From contig NC_013960.1 in assembly GCF_000024725.1 (NCBI RefSeq), positions 372,001 through 436,000 on the forward strand: a stretch of 64,000 bases of DNA, read 5' to 3'. This stretch comes from Nitrosococcus halophilus Nc 4 (GTDB lineage: Bacteria > Pseudomonadota > Gammaproteobacteria > Nitrosococcales > Nitrosococcaceae). Below the pieces are notes generated by a model. The model was not told the DNA's origin, ran no database searches, and saw nothing but the letters and a program-made list of their open reading frames with translations. Shown here in pieces: positions 42,017 to 51,584 of this stretch. The translations under genes were made by a program, and so were the position numbers. How positions within the stretch are numbered: position 1 is the stretch's first letter; every line of letters begins with the position of its first letter.

Positions 42017-45000
42017 GTGAACCCCTCTATCTCTCTTTGGTGGCGAATCGCCGCTACTCTCCTGCTCCTGTGTTGTTCCTCCCTGGCGCTGGCTGAAGTC
42101 CAGCGGCTCAAATTCGAAGCGGAGGGGAATTATCTCCTGGTAGAGTGGTTAGACGATGACCTCTTGCATTTCGAATATGGCCCAGGTGCAGGACCAGTGA
42201 CCGACCAACCTCTGATCACCACCGACATGGTTTGCCAGGAAGGAGAGGCCGTCCCAGAGGTGGTCTGTGGGACGGATTTTACTGGCCCCACCCAATTTAA
42301 TCAGGAAGGGGACACGGTCATTGAAACGCAGGAAGTGCGTCTTGTGATTGAGCCCCGTACGCTTTTGGTGACGGTCATCGATAGATCCCGTAACGATAAG
42401 GTGTTGACCACTTTTCATCCCTTGAACCTGGATCAAGAGTTTAAGGGATTGGTCTTCACCCGCACCCCAGAGCTGGATGTCTATGGCCTGGGGCAGCAAT
42501 TTGTGGAACCGGGCACCAGTGACATTGATTGGGACGGTCGGGTTCGGGAAGGAGGTGAGTTTGGCAATGTCATGGCCGGGTTCAACGGGGGGGCCAATGG
42601 CAACACCCAAATTCCGGTCCTCTATGCGGTCAATGGGGCGAGCTATGAAAATTACGCCCTCTTTTTAGATAACACCTATAAGCAACGTTGGGACTTTCGC
42701 GGCGACTCCCAATGGCAGGTGGAGATGTTCGGGGAGGTGATCCGGTTTTACCTGATGACGGGCCCGGATCTTCTGGATCTGCGCCGGGATTATATGGACT
42801 TGGTGGGCCATCCGCCGGTGCCCCCCAAACGGATGTTTGGCCTCTGGATATCCGAGTATGGCTACGATCATTGGGATGAACTCATGGGAAAGCTGAATTC
42901 CCTGCGCAGCCATAAGTTTCCCTTGGATGGCTTTGTGCTGGATTTGCAATGGTTCGGGGGAATCCCGGATGTGACCGGGGAATGCCGGATGGGCTCTCTG
43001 GATTTTGACCGGGGAGCCTTTCCCGCCCCCGCAGACACCATGGCTACCCTCCGGAATCAGCACCAGGTGGGGATTATGCTCATTGAAGAAGCCTATGTCT
43101 GCGCTTCCCTCCCGGAGCACCAAAAACTCCAAGCAGAAGGCTGTTTGGTGAAGCACCGCCCCGGCAGTCCCGAGCCCGTTTTTCTATGTGGTTTTTTTGG
43201 TTGCGGCAGCATGATCGATTACACCGATGAGGGTTGCGCTCGCTTCTGGCATGATGACGAACGGCAAAAATTGATTGAATCGGGGGTAATCGGCCATTGG
43301 ACCGACCTGGGGGAGCCAGAATTCTTTAGTCCAGAGGCGGGGTATGGGGCAGGCCGCCATGCCGATGCTCACAATATTTTCAATTTCCGCTGGTTACGGG
43401 GAATTTACCGGGGTTACCAGCGCCACCAAGTCCAGCAGCGGCCGTTCATGATGTCCCGCTCGGGCACCGCGGGTATTCAGCGCTTTGGGGCGGCCATGTG
43501 GTCCGGAGACATCTCTTCCCGTTTGAGTAGTCTAGCGGCTCATGCCGCCAATCAGATGCACATGTCCTTTTCGGGGATTGATTATTACGGCGCGGATATC
43601 GGGGGTTTTCACCGAAATTTGGAGGGGGATCTTAACGAGATGTACACCCAGTGGTATGCCTACGGGATGATGTTCGATATCCCCGGCCGGCCCCACGTGG
43701 AGAATCTCTGCAATTGTAAGGAAACCGCCCCGGATCGAATCGGAGATCTCCACAGCAACCTGGAAAATACCCGCCTCCGCTATCGCCTCATTCCTTATCT
43801 ATACTCCCTGGCCCATCGGGCCTATCTTTACGGTGAACCGGTCATGCCGCCCTTGGTGATGTATTACCAAAGCGACCCTAATGTCCGCAGCCTGGGTCAT
43901 GAAAAGCTCATCGGTCGCGATCTCTTGGCGGCCATGGTGGCCGAGCACGGAGAAACGGAGCGGGATGTGTATCTCCCCCAGGGCACCTGGTTCGATTGGC
44001 ACAGCGGGCGGAAGATCGCCAGTTCAGGAATGTGGCTCCCTAAAGTCCCGGTGCAACGGAATGGAGTCCTCCGGTTGCCCCTATATGCCCGGGCCGGAGC
44101 CCTCATTCCCCTGATGCCAGTAGATGAGAAAATCCTCAATGCCCTCGGGGAGCGTCGCGATGGCCCCATGGACCCGAATCTTCAGGTGCGGGTTTTCCCG
44201 GTCGAGGAAGGGGCAGAAACCCAATTTACCCTCTTTGAAGATGACGGTAAGACCCTGGCTTATCAGGAGGGCGCGGTCCGAACCACCCGGATTTCCCAGT
44301 TGCGGACGGGGGCGGAGGTCCTTTCGGTGATGGTTGCCGCCGCGGAAGGCACCTATGCCGGTGCCCCTAGCTCCAGAAATGTGACCATTGAACTGGTCAC
44401 AGAGAAAGAGGCCGAAGCTGTACAGCTCAATGGGACTCCACTGCCAAAACGGGCCTCCTTGACTGAATTTCAGCAACATGAGACCGGCTGGATGAAGGGA
44501 AGCCAGGGGAGGGTCCTGGCCAAATCCGGACTCTTGCCTGTCAACCAGTCCCGGCAATTTGCCTTCAAATTAAAAGAATCTCCACCTTGTACCAGCACCT
44601 ACCGCTCCATCAGCGTGCCGGGGGAGGGGAATGGCTGGAACCCGGCGGATCCCCAACGGACTTTGACCTCCTGCACAGGCAAGATCTGGCAGGGTCGTAT
44701 CACCCTCTATCAGGAACAATACAAATTTGCCGCCGATGGGGCATGGACCGTCAACTGGGGGCAGGATGGCCAGCAGGATGGCCCCAACTTCCCGGCCCGT
44801 AGTCCTGGAGTTTACGAAGTCACCTTCAACGAAGCCGATCCGGCCCATCCCCGCTTCGACTTCCTCCAGGAAGCTCCGGCGCAACCTCTCCATTTCGTCT
44901 GCGAGAATGGTCACACGGTGCCGGGCATCAGCGTCTATGTGGTGGGCAATGTGGATGAACTAGGCGCTTGGGAACCGGGCAAAGCCATCAAACTGGAACC

Positions 45001-45178
45001 GGATGGCCCTTATCCCACCTGGACTGGATGGATCCCCAATCTGCCCCCCGAGACCCCCATTGAATGGAAGTGCATCAAGCGCCAGGAACAGGGAGAGTCC
45101 CCCCAGGTCGTGCAGTGGGAGCCGGGAGACAATCATATCGTGGACCGTGGCCAGGCGGAGCAAAGGGGCGGATTCTGA
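42017..45178 (+). CDS. Exported GH31 family alpha-glucosidase with C-terminal CBM20 domain
   Basis: The protein has 1053 aa. A signal peptide (about 1-26, ending SLALA) exports it. The GH31 barrel shows PPKRMFGLWISEYGYDHW and DGFVLDLQWFGG. The probable nucleophile Asp is in GHWTDLGEPEFFSPE near residue 428, and the acid/base Asp in AAMWSGDISS near 497. A beta-sandwich follows to about 840. A second module (STYRSISVPGEGNGWNPADP) lies at about 860-950. The terminal module at about 955-1045 (VYVVGNVDELGAWEPGKAIKL) is a CBM20 starch-binding domain. It probably cuts alpha-glucans such as glycogen or starch in the periplasm or outside. It is monocistronic. Confidence 0.9.
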   Translation: MNPSISLWWRIAATLLLLCCSSLALAEVQRLKFEAEGNYLLVEWLDDDLLHFEYGPGAGPVTDQPLITTDMVCQEGEAVPEVVCGTDFTGPTQFNQEGDTVIETQEVRLVIEPRTLLVTVIDRSRNDKVLTTFHPLNLDQEFKGLVFTRTPELDVYGLGQQFVEPGTSDIDWDGRVREGGEFGNVMAGFNGGANGNTQIPVLYAVNGASYENYALFLDNTYKQRWDFRGDSQWQVEMFGEVIRFYLMTGPDLLDLRRDYMDLVGHPPVPPKRMFGLWISEYGYDHWDELMGKLNSLRSHKFPLDGFVLDLQWFGGIPDVTGECRMGSLDFDRGAFPAPADTMATLRNQHQVGIMLIEEAYVCASLPEHQKLQAEGCLVKHRPGSPEPVFLCGFFGCGSMIDYTDEGCARFWHDDERQKLIESGVIGHWTDLGEPEFFSPEAGYGAGRHADAHNIFNFRWLRGIYRGYQRHQVQQRPFMMSRSGTAGIQRFGAAMWSGDISSRLSSLAAHAANQMHMSFSGIDYYGADIGGFHRNLEGDLNEMYTQWYAYGMMFDIPGRPHVENLCNCKETAPDRIGDLHSNLENTRLRYRLIPYLYSLAHRAYLYGEPVMPPLVMYYQSDPNVRSLGHEKLIGRDLLAAMVAEHGETERDVYLPQGTWFDWHSGRKIASSGMWLPKVPVQRNGVLRLPLYARAGALIPLMPVDEKILNALGERRDGPMDPNLQVRVFPVEEGAETQFTLFEDDGKTLAYQEGAVRTTRISQLRTGAEVLSVMVAAAEGTYAGAPSSRNVTIELVTEKEAEAVQLNGTPLPKRASLTEFQQHETGWMKGSQGRVLAKSGLLPVNQSRQFAFKLKESPPCTSTYRSISVPGEGNGWNPADPQRTLTSCTGKIWQGRITLYQEQYKFAADGAWTVNWGQDGQQDGPNFPARSPGVYEVTFNEADPAHPRFDFLQEAPAQPLHFVCENGHTVPGISVYVVGNVDELGAWEPGKAIKLEPDGPYPTWTGWIPNLPPETPIEWKCIKRQEQGESPQVVQWEPGDNHIVDRGQAEQRGGF

Positions 45179-45293
45179 AGTCTTTTGGTAGCATTTTTTA
45201 GGGTTCGTTGCGGTGGCGCAGTGGTTGAGGGGCTTCTTGTTAGCTTGTGTCCCTCCCTGAGAGAAATAGGGACTATTGCTATTGAAAATTAGG

Positions 45294-45355
45294 GTAGGGG
45301 CGGCTTTAGCCGCCAAGCGCATTCGGGATCAACGCGCGGCTAAAGCCGCCCCTAC
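45294..45355. repeat. Perfect 20-bp palindromic repeat
   Basis: GTAGGGGCGGCTTTAGCCGC at 45294-45313 is the exact reverse complement of 45336-45355, with a 22-nt spacer. It lies between the convergent GH31 and DUF2914 genes and could fold into a very stable stem. No T-run follows directly. It resembles the small palindromic elements seen elsewhere in the window. Confidence 0.85.
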
Positions 45356-45442
45356 AAATGGTGCAGGTCAGCATTAAACAACCCTGGTTTTGCTCCGCTC
45401 GGTCGTTGCCGCTTTTTCTATGAAGACTTACAAAAATCTTTC

Positions 45443-46372
45443 TCAAGGGCTTCGATAAACAAAGCGGCTGGCATGGAGGGGGGTGTTCTTTGAGTCGGTC
45501 ACTACGACCCGCCACTGGCCCGTCATGGCCGGGGTAAGATATTTGCTAGAGTAGGTGCGCCATGGATCGCCGCCAATGGGGAAGCGAACTTTAGCCATGA
45601 CCTCTCCTTCATGTTCCCAGCGGTGGATAAGGGTTTCCCCCGCCATGCCTTTCACTTCAGTAAAGTAGTAGAGACGCGTTAAGTCTTTTTTAGCCAGGAT
45701 GACTGGGCCTGCTTCATCGATGGGTTCCCGCTTTTTTATGCCGGTGGTGAATTGGGCCCGTATTATCCCTGTTTCCGGCTCGACTAAAGCGAGTTGGGGT
45801 TGTTTTTCTTCCGAGATGGTTCCAGGTTTATCCGTTCTCGGGGGAAGCGTTTTTGGGATTGAGGGATTTTGCTCCTGGCGGGAGGCGCGGGCCTCTACCC
45901 TTTCTTTTAATTTTGTTTCTGTGGGGGCCTTCTTCGGGGCAGGGGTCACAGTGGGCAGTGTTTCCTTAGGAGGCTCTGTTTGGAAAGTTTCTAATTTTTG
46001 AAAAAAATCTTCTTTATTATAGGGGGCTGAGGCGACGGCCTCGGGTGGCGAATGAAGACCGTTGGATGAAGGCGCCTCTTGGGCGATTAAATTTCCACTC
46101 CCTTCAGGGGCAATCTGGGGCTCTAGGACTAACCCTGGCTTTCCTGCCGGATCTTGGAAATGGGCGTAGAGGAAGATCAACAGTCCTCCCATAAGGAAGA
46201 ACAGGACAAGGGAGACAACCCACGGAGAGTATTCTTTTCCAAGAGCCTTCCCCTGGTTTTGAGAGGAGGCTTTTTCCGGAGCCGCTCTTGGGTAGGTAAT
46301 CCGAATTCGTATTTCCAGGGGTCTTCCGGGGGGCGTGGTTTTTTCTGTCATAGGTTTGGTCTCGGTCATCAT
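45443..46372 (-). CDS. DUF2914 protein with one membrane anchor
   Basis: This 309-aa protein begins with a charged N-terminal 50 residues, then one transmembrane helix (WVVSLVLFFLMGGLLIFLYA). A long Pro/Lys/Glu/Thr-rich linker of about 120 residues follows. The C-terminal DUF2914 domain (IIRAQFTTGIKKREPIDEAG, YYFTEVKGMAGETLIHRWEHEG, WRTYSSKYLTPAMTGQWRVVV) would lie in the periplasm. The domain is thought to bind glycans or peptidoglycan-related ligands, but this is unproven. Two ATGs (46372 and 46369) are equally possible. It stands alone. Confidence 0.8.
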   Translation of the reverse strand: MMTETKPMTEKTTPPGRPLEIRIRITYPRAAPEKASSQNQGKALGKEYSPWVVSLVLFFLMGGLLIFLYAHFQDPAGKPGLVLEPQIAPEGSGNLIAQEAPSSNGLHSPPEAVASAPYNKEDFFQKLETFQTEPPKETLPTVTPAPKKAPTETKLKERVEARASRQEQNPSIPKTLPPRTDKPGTISEEKQPQLALVEPETGIIRAQFTTGIKKREPIDEAGPVILAKKDLTRLYYFTEVKGMAGETLIHRWEHEGEVMAKVRFPIGGDPWRTYSSKYLTPAMTGQWRVVVTDSKNTPLHASRFVYRSP

Positions 46373-46694
46373 GCTAACCCCGGTAAATTCACGGGATCAC
46401 CGCATTGTTTTGCCGGATACGCGACGCTTAATCCGGCCTACAGTGTTTATTGGCGCCTCCTCGTAGCAAGGTCATTGCTAAGACCTCATCATCTTCGTGT
46501 TCTTTGTGTCTTGGTGGTGAAAAATCCAGGCGTTCAGCGCCCCGGCAAAATTTTGAGCCCTGATGGGGCGGGCCGAAAGCCCCGATATTTTAGATTAAAA
46601 ACCGCGAGAGGGCGCCGGAAAGAGCCCACTTGGCATGTTAAAATAACTCACTATTTTACTCAGATTTTCCCAGCCTCGGTGATAGATAAAGATT
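46373..46694 (+). other. Intergenic stretch with a REP-like palindrome
   Basis: No gene is supported in these 322 bp between divergent genes. TGCCGGATAC (46411-46420) and ATCCGGCCTA (46431-46440) form a REP-like inverted repeat with arms GCCGGAT/ATCCGGC. Further on, TTCTTTGTGTCTTGGTGGTG (46500-46519) is a motif often found in intergenic debris. The promoter of the FAD oxidoreductase must lie in its right part; AAATAACTCACTATTTTACT before 46660 is AT-rich, but no clear boxes were fixed. Confidence 0.5.
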
Positions 46695-49600
46695 ATGGAT
46701 ATGCCTGATCGGATACGTGAGATTCCCTATAACTACACTTCCTTTTCTGACCGCGAAATCGTGATCCGTTTCCTGGGTGAAGAACTCTGGACGGTCATCG
46801 AAGAGTTGCGGGGTCAACGCCGTACCGGACGTTCGGCGCGGATGCTGTTTGAAGTCTTGGGGGATATGTGGGTGATCTCGCGCAATCCCTTCATTCAGGA
46901 GGATCTTATCGAGAATCGTAAGCGTTGGCAGTCTCTCCGCCATGCGCTGCACCATCGGCTGGATCAGATCCAGGCCCGCGCCGAGGGCAATGCGCTGGCT
47001 TTGCGCCTGGTGGAACAGGCCCGTCAGGCGGTGCTCAAATTCGAACGGGAATTACTGGATCTCAGGGAACGGCACCGGCAGGCGCGGCGCCGATTGGCCC
47101 GGACCACAGCCCGCCATAATCTCCACTTTGACGGCTATGCCCGGGTGGCCCACATGACCGATGCCACGGATTGGCGGGTGGAGTTGCCCCTGGCGGTGGT
47201 GACCCCCGATAGCGAGGCGGAGATGGCCGCGGTGATCAAGGCTTGCGTCGATTTGGGATTGACCGTGATTCCCCGGGGAGGGGGTACCGGTTACACCGGA
47301 GGGGCGGTTCCCTTAACCCCGGACAGTGTGGTGGTCAATACCGAAAAACTGGAAGATTTGGGTGAAGTCACAGAACGCTGGTTACCCGGCGTGGAGGGCC
47401 AAGTGCCCACCCTTCGGGCGGAGGCGGGGGTCATTACCAAGCGGGTCTCGGAGCAGGCCGCGGCGAAGGGCTTGGCCTTTGCCGTGGACCCCACCTCCCA
47501 GGATGCTTCCACCATAGGCGGCAACATTGCCATGAATGCGGGGGGGAAGAAGGCCGTCCTTTGGGGGACTACTTTGGATAATTTGGTGTCTTGGCGCTTG
47601 GTGACTCCCGAGGGCTTATGGCTAGAGGTGGAGCGGCTCAATCATAATCTTGGCAAAATCCATGAGGTGGAATTCGCGGAGTTTCGCATTACCCGTTATG
47701 AGGCCGACGGTCGCACTCTCCGGGGTGAGCCCGAGGTGCTGCGGATTCCGGGAAAGGCGTTTCGCAAGCCGGGATTAGGCAAAGATGTGACAGGGAAGAC
47801 TTTGGCAGGGTTGCCGGGGATTCAAAAGGAGGGCTGCGATGGGCTGATTACCTCCGGCGTCTTTATTTTGCATCGGATGCCCAAGTTCATCCGTACCGTG
47901 TGCCTGGAGTTTTTCGGCACCCATCTGCGCCAGGCGGTGCCGGCCATTGTAGAGACCAAGGATTACCTGGATGGGTGCGAGGGCGTGGTCCTGGCGGGAA
48001 TGGAGCACCTGGATGAGCGTTATGTGCGGGCGGTGGACTATTCCACCAAGGCGCCCCGGCGCGAGCTGCCCAAGATGGTGCTTTTGATTGATGTCGCCGG
48101 CGACGACGAAGACGCCGTGGCCAAAGCCGCTTCGCAAGTAGTGCGGATGGCCAATGGCCGCGATGGCGAAGGTTTTGTGGCGGTCAGTCCCGAAGCCCGA
48201 GCCCGGTTTTGGGCCGCCCGGAACCGGACCGCGGCCATTGCCGCCCATACCAATGCCTTTAAGATCAATGAAGATGTGGTCATTCCTCTGGAAAAGCTCG
48301 CGGACTACAACGACGGCATTGAGCGGATCAATATCGAACAATCCACGAGCAATAAGCTGACCATGATTGAGGCGGTGTTGGCGTACTTGGATTCAGACCC
48401 GCCGGAACTCCACCCCAGTGAGTTGGAACACCAGGCAAGTGACGAGAGCGAGACCATTATTGCCGCCAAGAGGGAAGCTGCCCGGACCCAATTGAGAGAA
48501 GTCCGGGATCGTTGGCAGGCCATCCTGACGCAGATAGATGGTTCCGCCCAGGAAGCGGAATCCCTCTTGGATGAAGGCGCGCGGGAGCGGTTACGGTCCG
48601 GGGATACCCTCTTTGATCTGTTGCAGCGGCGGGATCTGCGAATCTCCTACCGGCGGGAAGTGGAACAGCCCCTTAAAGAGATTTTTGGGGGCCTGGAATT
48701 TGCCCGCTTGCGGGAGCAGTTGGATCGCCTCCATGCCAAAATCCGCTCCAGCCGTTTGTTCGTGGCCACCCATATGCATGCGGGGGATGGCAACGTCCAC
48801 ACCAATATTCCGGTGAACTCCAATGATTACGCCATGATGCGGGAGGCGGAGCGGATCGTGGAGCGGGTAATGGTCTTGGCAGGGCAATTGGGGGGCGTGA
48901 TTTCCGGGGAGCATGGCATCGGTATTACCAAGATGCAGTTCATGGCGAGGGAGGAAATCGAGGCCTTTGCCCGTTATAAAATGGAAGTAGATCCCACCGG
49001 AGCCTTCAACCGGGGCAAGTTGTTGCCGGGCTCCGGATTGGAGCGGGCCTACACTCCCTCCCTGCGCTTGTTGGAGCAAGAAGCCCTTATCTTGGAAGCC
49101 AGTGAGTTGGGGGATCTGAATAATGACATCAAGGACTGCCTCCGTTGCGGTAAGTGCAAGCCCGTCTGTACCACCCACGTTCCCCGGGCCAATTTGCTGT
49201 ATTCTCCCCGGGATAAGATTCTGGCCACCGGCCTTTTGATTGAGGCTTTCCTCTATGAGGAACAAACCCGGCGGGGCATTTCCGTGCGCCACTTTGGGGA
49301 GATGAATGATGTGGCCGACCACTGCACTATCTGCCATAAGTGCGAAAGCCCTTGTCCAGTGAACATCGACTTTGGCGATGTCACTATCAAGATGCGCTCC
49401 ATTCTCAAGGCCCATGGGCGGCGGCGGGCCAATGTGGGGGCCTGGGCTTCCATGGCCTTTTTGAATGTCACCGATCCGGCCACCATCAAGTTGATGCGCA
49501 AGGCCATGATTGAGTGGGGCTATAAGGGCCAGCGCCTGGCCCATGGGTGGGCTAAGCGTCTGAGGTTGTTGGGCAACGGTAAAAAGCGCCCACTCCCCAC

Positions 49601-50549
49601 CACCGGGAAAACCCCCATACGGGCCCAAGTCGTCCACTTCATGCGCAAACCTATGCCGGGAGGGCTGCCTACCCAGACCACCCGCGCCATGCTAGGGGTG
49701 GAAGACGATAAACTGATTCCTATTTTGCGCAACCCTCATAAAGCCAGCGAAGATGCCGAGGCCGTGTTTTATTTTCCCGGCTGTGGCTCCGAGCGGCTTT
49801 TCAGTCAGGTGGGGTTGGCGACTTTAGCCATGCTCTATGAGGTGGGGGTACAGACGGTCCTACCGCCGGGGTATCTGTGTTGCGGTTATCCCCAGACCTC
49901 TAGCGGCGATACCAAGAAGGGGCAAGCCATCTCCACCGCTAATCAGGTCTTGTTTCATCGGGTCGCCAACACCCTCAATTATTTGGATATCAAGACGGTG
50001 ATCGTTTCCTGCGGCACTTGCATGGATCAGCTCTTGAAGTATCAATTCGAGCAGATTTTTCCAGGGTGCCGTTTGCTGGATATCCATGAATTTCTCATGG
50101 AGAAAGGGCTCTCCTTGGAAGGGGTCAGTGGGGTCCGTTATATGTACCATGATCCCTGCCACACGCCCATGAAATCCTATGCCCCCCTGGAGGTGACTTC
50201 CCGCCTGGTAGGCCAGCAGGTCACCCTCTCCGATCGTTGCTGTGGCGAAGCCGGGACTTTTGCGACCGCCCGCCCTGATATTGCTACCCAGGTTCGGTTC
50301 CGCAAGGAAGAAGAGATCAAAAAAGGAGTCAAGCAGTTAACAGGGCAAGAAGTGGCCACTTCAGGCCAGGTGAAAATGCTGACTTCCTGTCCGGCCTGTC
50401 AACAGGGTTTGGAACGTTATGCCGGGGCCACCGGCGTTGAGACCGATTATATCGTGGTGGAGTTGGCTAATAATCGCTTAGGCGAGGGATGGCAGCAGGC
50501 CTTTATTGAAAAAGCCAATTACGGGGGAATCGAGCGGATATTATTGTGA
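46695..50549 (+). CDS. Large FAD-linked oxidase / Fe-S oxidoreductase fusion (D-lactate/glycolate oxidase type, DUF3683)
   Basis: The protein has 1284 aa. Residues 1 to about 140 are a DUF3683 domain. A PCMH-type FAD domain follows (LTVIPRGGGTGYTGGAVPLT, VDPTSQDASTIGGNIAMNAGGKKAVLWG). Then comes the FAD-oxidase C domain with HMHAGDGNVHTNIP and GVISGEHGIGITK. At about 813 (CLRCGKCKPVC) and 876 (CTICHKCESPC) lie two 4Fe-4S motifs. Two cysteine-rich CCG domains end it (YFPGCGSERLFSQV near 1025; YHDPCHTPMKSY and DRCCGEAGTF near 1150-1185). It would oxidise a 2-hydroxy acid and pass electrons towards quinone. Normally separate GlcD and GlcF functions are here in one chain. The start is ATG 46695. 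Confidence 0.9.
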   Translation: MDMPDRIREIPYNYTSFSDREIVIRFLGEELWTVIEELRGQRRTGRSARMLFEVLGDMWVISRNPFIQEDLIENRKRWQSLRHALHHRLDQIQARAEGNALALRLVEQARQAVLKFERELLDLRERHRQARRRLARTTARHNLHFDGYARVAHMTDATDWRVELPLAVVTPDSEAEMAAVIKACVDLGLTVIPRGGGTGYTGGAVPLTPDSVVVNTEKLEDLGEVTERWLPGVEGQVPTLRAEAGVITKRVSEQAAAKGLAFAVDPTSQDASTIGGNIAMNAGGKKAVLWGTTLDNLVSWRLVTPEGLWLEVERLNHNLGKIHEVEFAEFRITRYEADGRTLRGEPEVLRIPGKAFRKPGLGKDVTGKTLAGLPGIQKEGCDGLITSGVFILHRMPKFIRTVCLEFFGTHLRQAVPAIVETKDYLDGCEGVVLAGMEHLDERYVRAVDYSTKAPRRELPKMVLLIDVAGDDEDAVAKAASQVVRMANGRDGEGFVAVSPEARARFWAARNRTAAIAAHTNAFKINEDVVIPLEKLADYNDGIERINIEQSTSNKLTMIEAVLAYLDSDPPELHPSELEHQASDESETIIAAKREAARTQLREVRDRWQAILTQIDGSAQEAESLLDEGARERLRSGDTLFDLLQRRDLRISYRREVEQPLKEIFGGLEFARLREQLDRLHAKIRSSRLFVATHMHAGDGNVHTNIPVNSNDYAMMREAERIVERVMVLAGQLGGVISGEHGIGITKMQFMAREEIEAFARYKMEVDPTGAFNRGKLLPGSGLERAYTPSLRLLEQEALILEASELGDLNNDIKDCLRCGKCKPVCTTHVPRANLLYSPRDKILATGLLIEAFLYEEQTRRGISVRHFGEMNDVADHCTICHKCESPCPVNIDFGDVTIKMRSILKAHGRRRANVGAWASMAFLNVTDPATIKLMRKAMIEWGYKGQRLAHGWAKRLRLLGNGKKRPLPTTGKTPIRAQVVHFMRKPMPGGLPTQTTRAMLGVEDDKLIPILRNPHKASEDAEAVFYFPGCGSERLFSQVGLATLAMLYEVGVQTVLPPGYLCCGYPQTSSGDTKKGQAISTANQVLFHRVANTLNYLDIKTVIVSCGTCMDQLLKYQFEQIFPGCRLLDIHEFLMEKGLSLEGVSGVRYMYHDPCHTPMKSYAPLEVTSRLVGQQVTLSDRCCGEAGTFATARPDIATQVRFRKEEEIKKGVKQLTGQEVATSGQVKMLTSCPACQQGLERYAGATGVETDYIVVELANNRLGEGWQQAFIEKANYGGIERILL

Positions 50550-50563
50550 CCAGCCCTTGATAG

Positions 50564-50634
50564 TCCCTGGGGGAGCATTTCCAACTCCCTTTGCTCGAAG
50601 CAGGGGAGGTCGCGGGGCTTTGCGCCCCCAGGGA
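50564..50634. terminator. Hairpin between convergent genes
   Basis: TCCCTGGGGG (50564-50573) pairs perfectly with CCCCCAGGGA (50625-50634), enclosing a GC-rich region that folds again (GGGGC with GCCCC near 50613-50628). It lies between the FAD oxidoreductase stop and the DUF4124 gene stop and could end transcription from both sides. There is no clean T-run, so a Rho-independent role is uncertain. Confidence 0.45.
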
Positions 50635-50637
50635 GGC

Positions 50638-51099
50638 TTATGGGGAGCACCATTTGTTCACTTGCTTCTGGGCTTCCTGGAGTTTCTGGGTACGCTCGGA
50701 ATCCGAGTAATAATGGCGTTCGCCGTTTTCATCCATCTTAAAGAGACGCCTAGCGCTTTCAATGAGATGAAGTCGGCTTTTGGCGGCGGCGCAGTTGCGG
50801 CTGCGCTGTTCTTTTTGTTTTCGTGCTTCCTCTTCTGCCTGTTGCTTTTGCTTCCGTTCTTCTTGCCAGGTTTGGAGTAACTCCTTTTGTTTTGCCTGGC
50901 GCCCATTCTCCAAGAGGAGGGGGTTGGATGAGGATCGGGATTTGATTTCCACGGTTTCTTGCGCAACCACGCCCCGGCAGGGCCGATCCGCGTAGTGGAT
51001 TCGGCCCTGTTCGTCTATGCACTTATAAACCCCCCCGGCTTGGGAAAGGGTCACCCAGCCCCCTGCCAGGATCGCTATGACAACCCGCCTTTTTTCCAT
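50638..51099 (-). CDS. Exported DUF4124 protein
   Basis: This 153-aa protein has a signal peptide (about 1-21, ending SQA) and then the DUF4124 domain GGVYKCIDEQGRIHYADRPC with two cysteines. A long charged helical region (QTWQEERKQKQQAEEEARKQ) follows, ending with a last Cys in KWCSP. It is a periplasmic or envelope protein of unknown function; proteins with this domain are common in gammaproteobacteria. It stands alone and is convergent with the FAD oxidoreductase gene. Confidence 0.85.
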   Translation of the reverse strand: MEKRRVVIAILAGGWVTLSQAGGVYKCIDEQGRIHYADRPCRGVVAQETVEIKSRSSSNPLLLENGRQAKQKELLQTWQEERKQKQQAEEEARKQKEQRSRNCAAAKSRLHLIESARRLFKMDENGERHYYSDSERTQKLQEAQKQVNKWCSP

Positions 51100-51190
51100 A
51101 TCTTTCGACTCCTCTGCATTAGGAAATGATTGAGTAGATTAACGGCCGTTTTTGGCAATTCTGCACTTAGGTTGTCTTCTATAGCCTCTG

Positions 51191-51283
51191 CGTGCGTACG
51201 GCGCATGCTACTTGTCTGCTCCAAGCGATAGCGATAGGCCGATTAAACTTTCTTAACGTGCGTACAGTACACGCTACTTGTCT
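51191..51283. repeat. Pair of 27-bp direct repeats, 66 bp apart
   Basis: The units at 51191-51217 and 51257-51283 share CGTGCGTAC at the start and GCTACTTGTCT at the end. Each has an inner inverted repeat: GCGTAC..GTACACGC-like in the second, and GCGTACGGCGCATGC in the first. They lie in the 485-bp gap upstream of the porin gene. They may be binding sites of one regulator or remnants of a repeat. Confidence 0.6.
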
Positions 51284-51488
51284 GGCCCGGATTCAGAACC
51301 TAAATCCGATTGTCTGCGAAATCAGGGGACTTGGGGGCCGCGATTTTTTGTGTAGATGAAAAGCAGGTTTATAGCCGCTTCCTCCTTGCTTCAAAATACC
51401 CAGTGGTTACTTAATATTAATTTAATTCAATAACTTATGTTTAATTTTTAGTGGTAGTAGTGAGGCTAATTAAGCGCCCAATGCGTTA

Positions 51489-51507
51489 ATTAATGATAAT
51501 GATTTGC
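51489..51507 (+). promoter_or_regulatory. Fur-box-like site upstream of the porin gene
   Basis: The 19 bp contain AATGATAATGATT and match 14 of 19 positions of the Fur consensus by hand count. A -10-like TATAAT (51515-51520) lies just downstream, so a bound repressor would cover the promoter. It lies about 80 bp before the porin start at 51585. The match was counted by eye and not scored against the genome background. Confidence 0.6.
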
Positions 51508-51584
51508 GCTTTTATATAATGTTGTGTTTACTATGCCATCTTTTTTATCTACTGCTGTAATGTTCCCGAGGGAGGGTAAGATTA

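Noticed and set aside
46154-46708. 184-codon forward frame upstream of the FAD oxidoreductase
   Set aside because: It is antisense to the DUF2914 gene for its first half and runs through an intergenic REP-like region.
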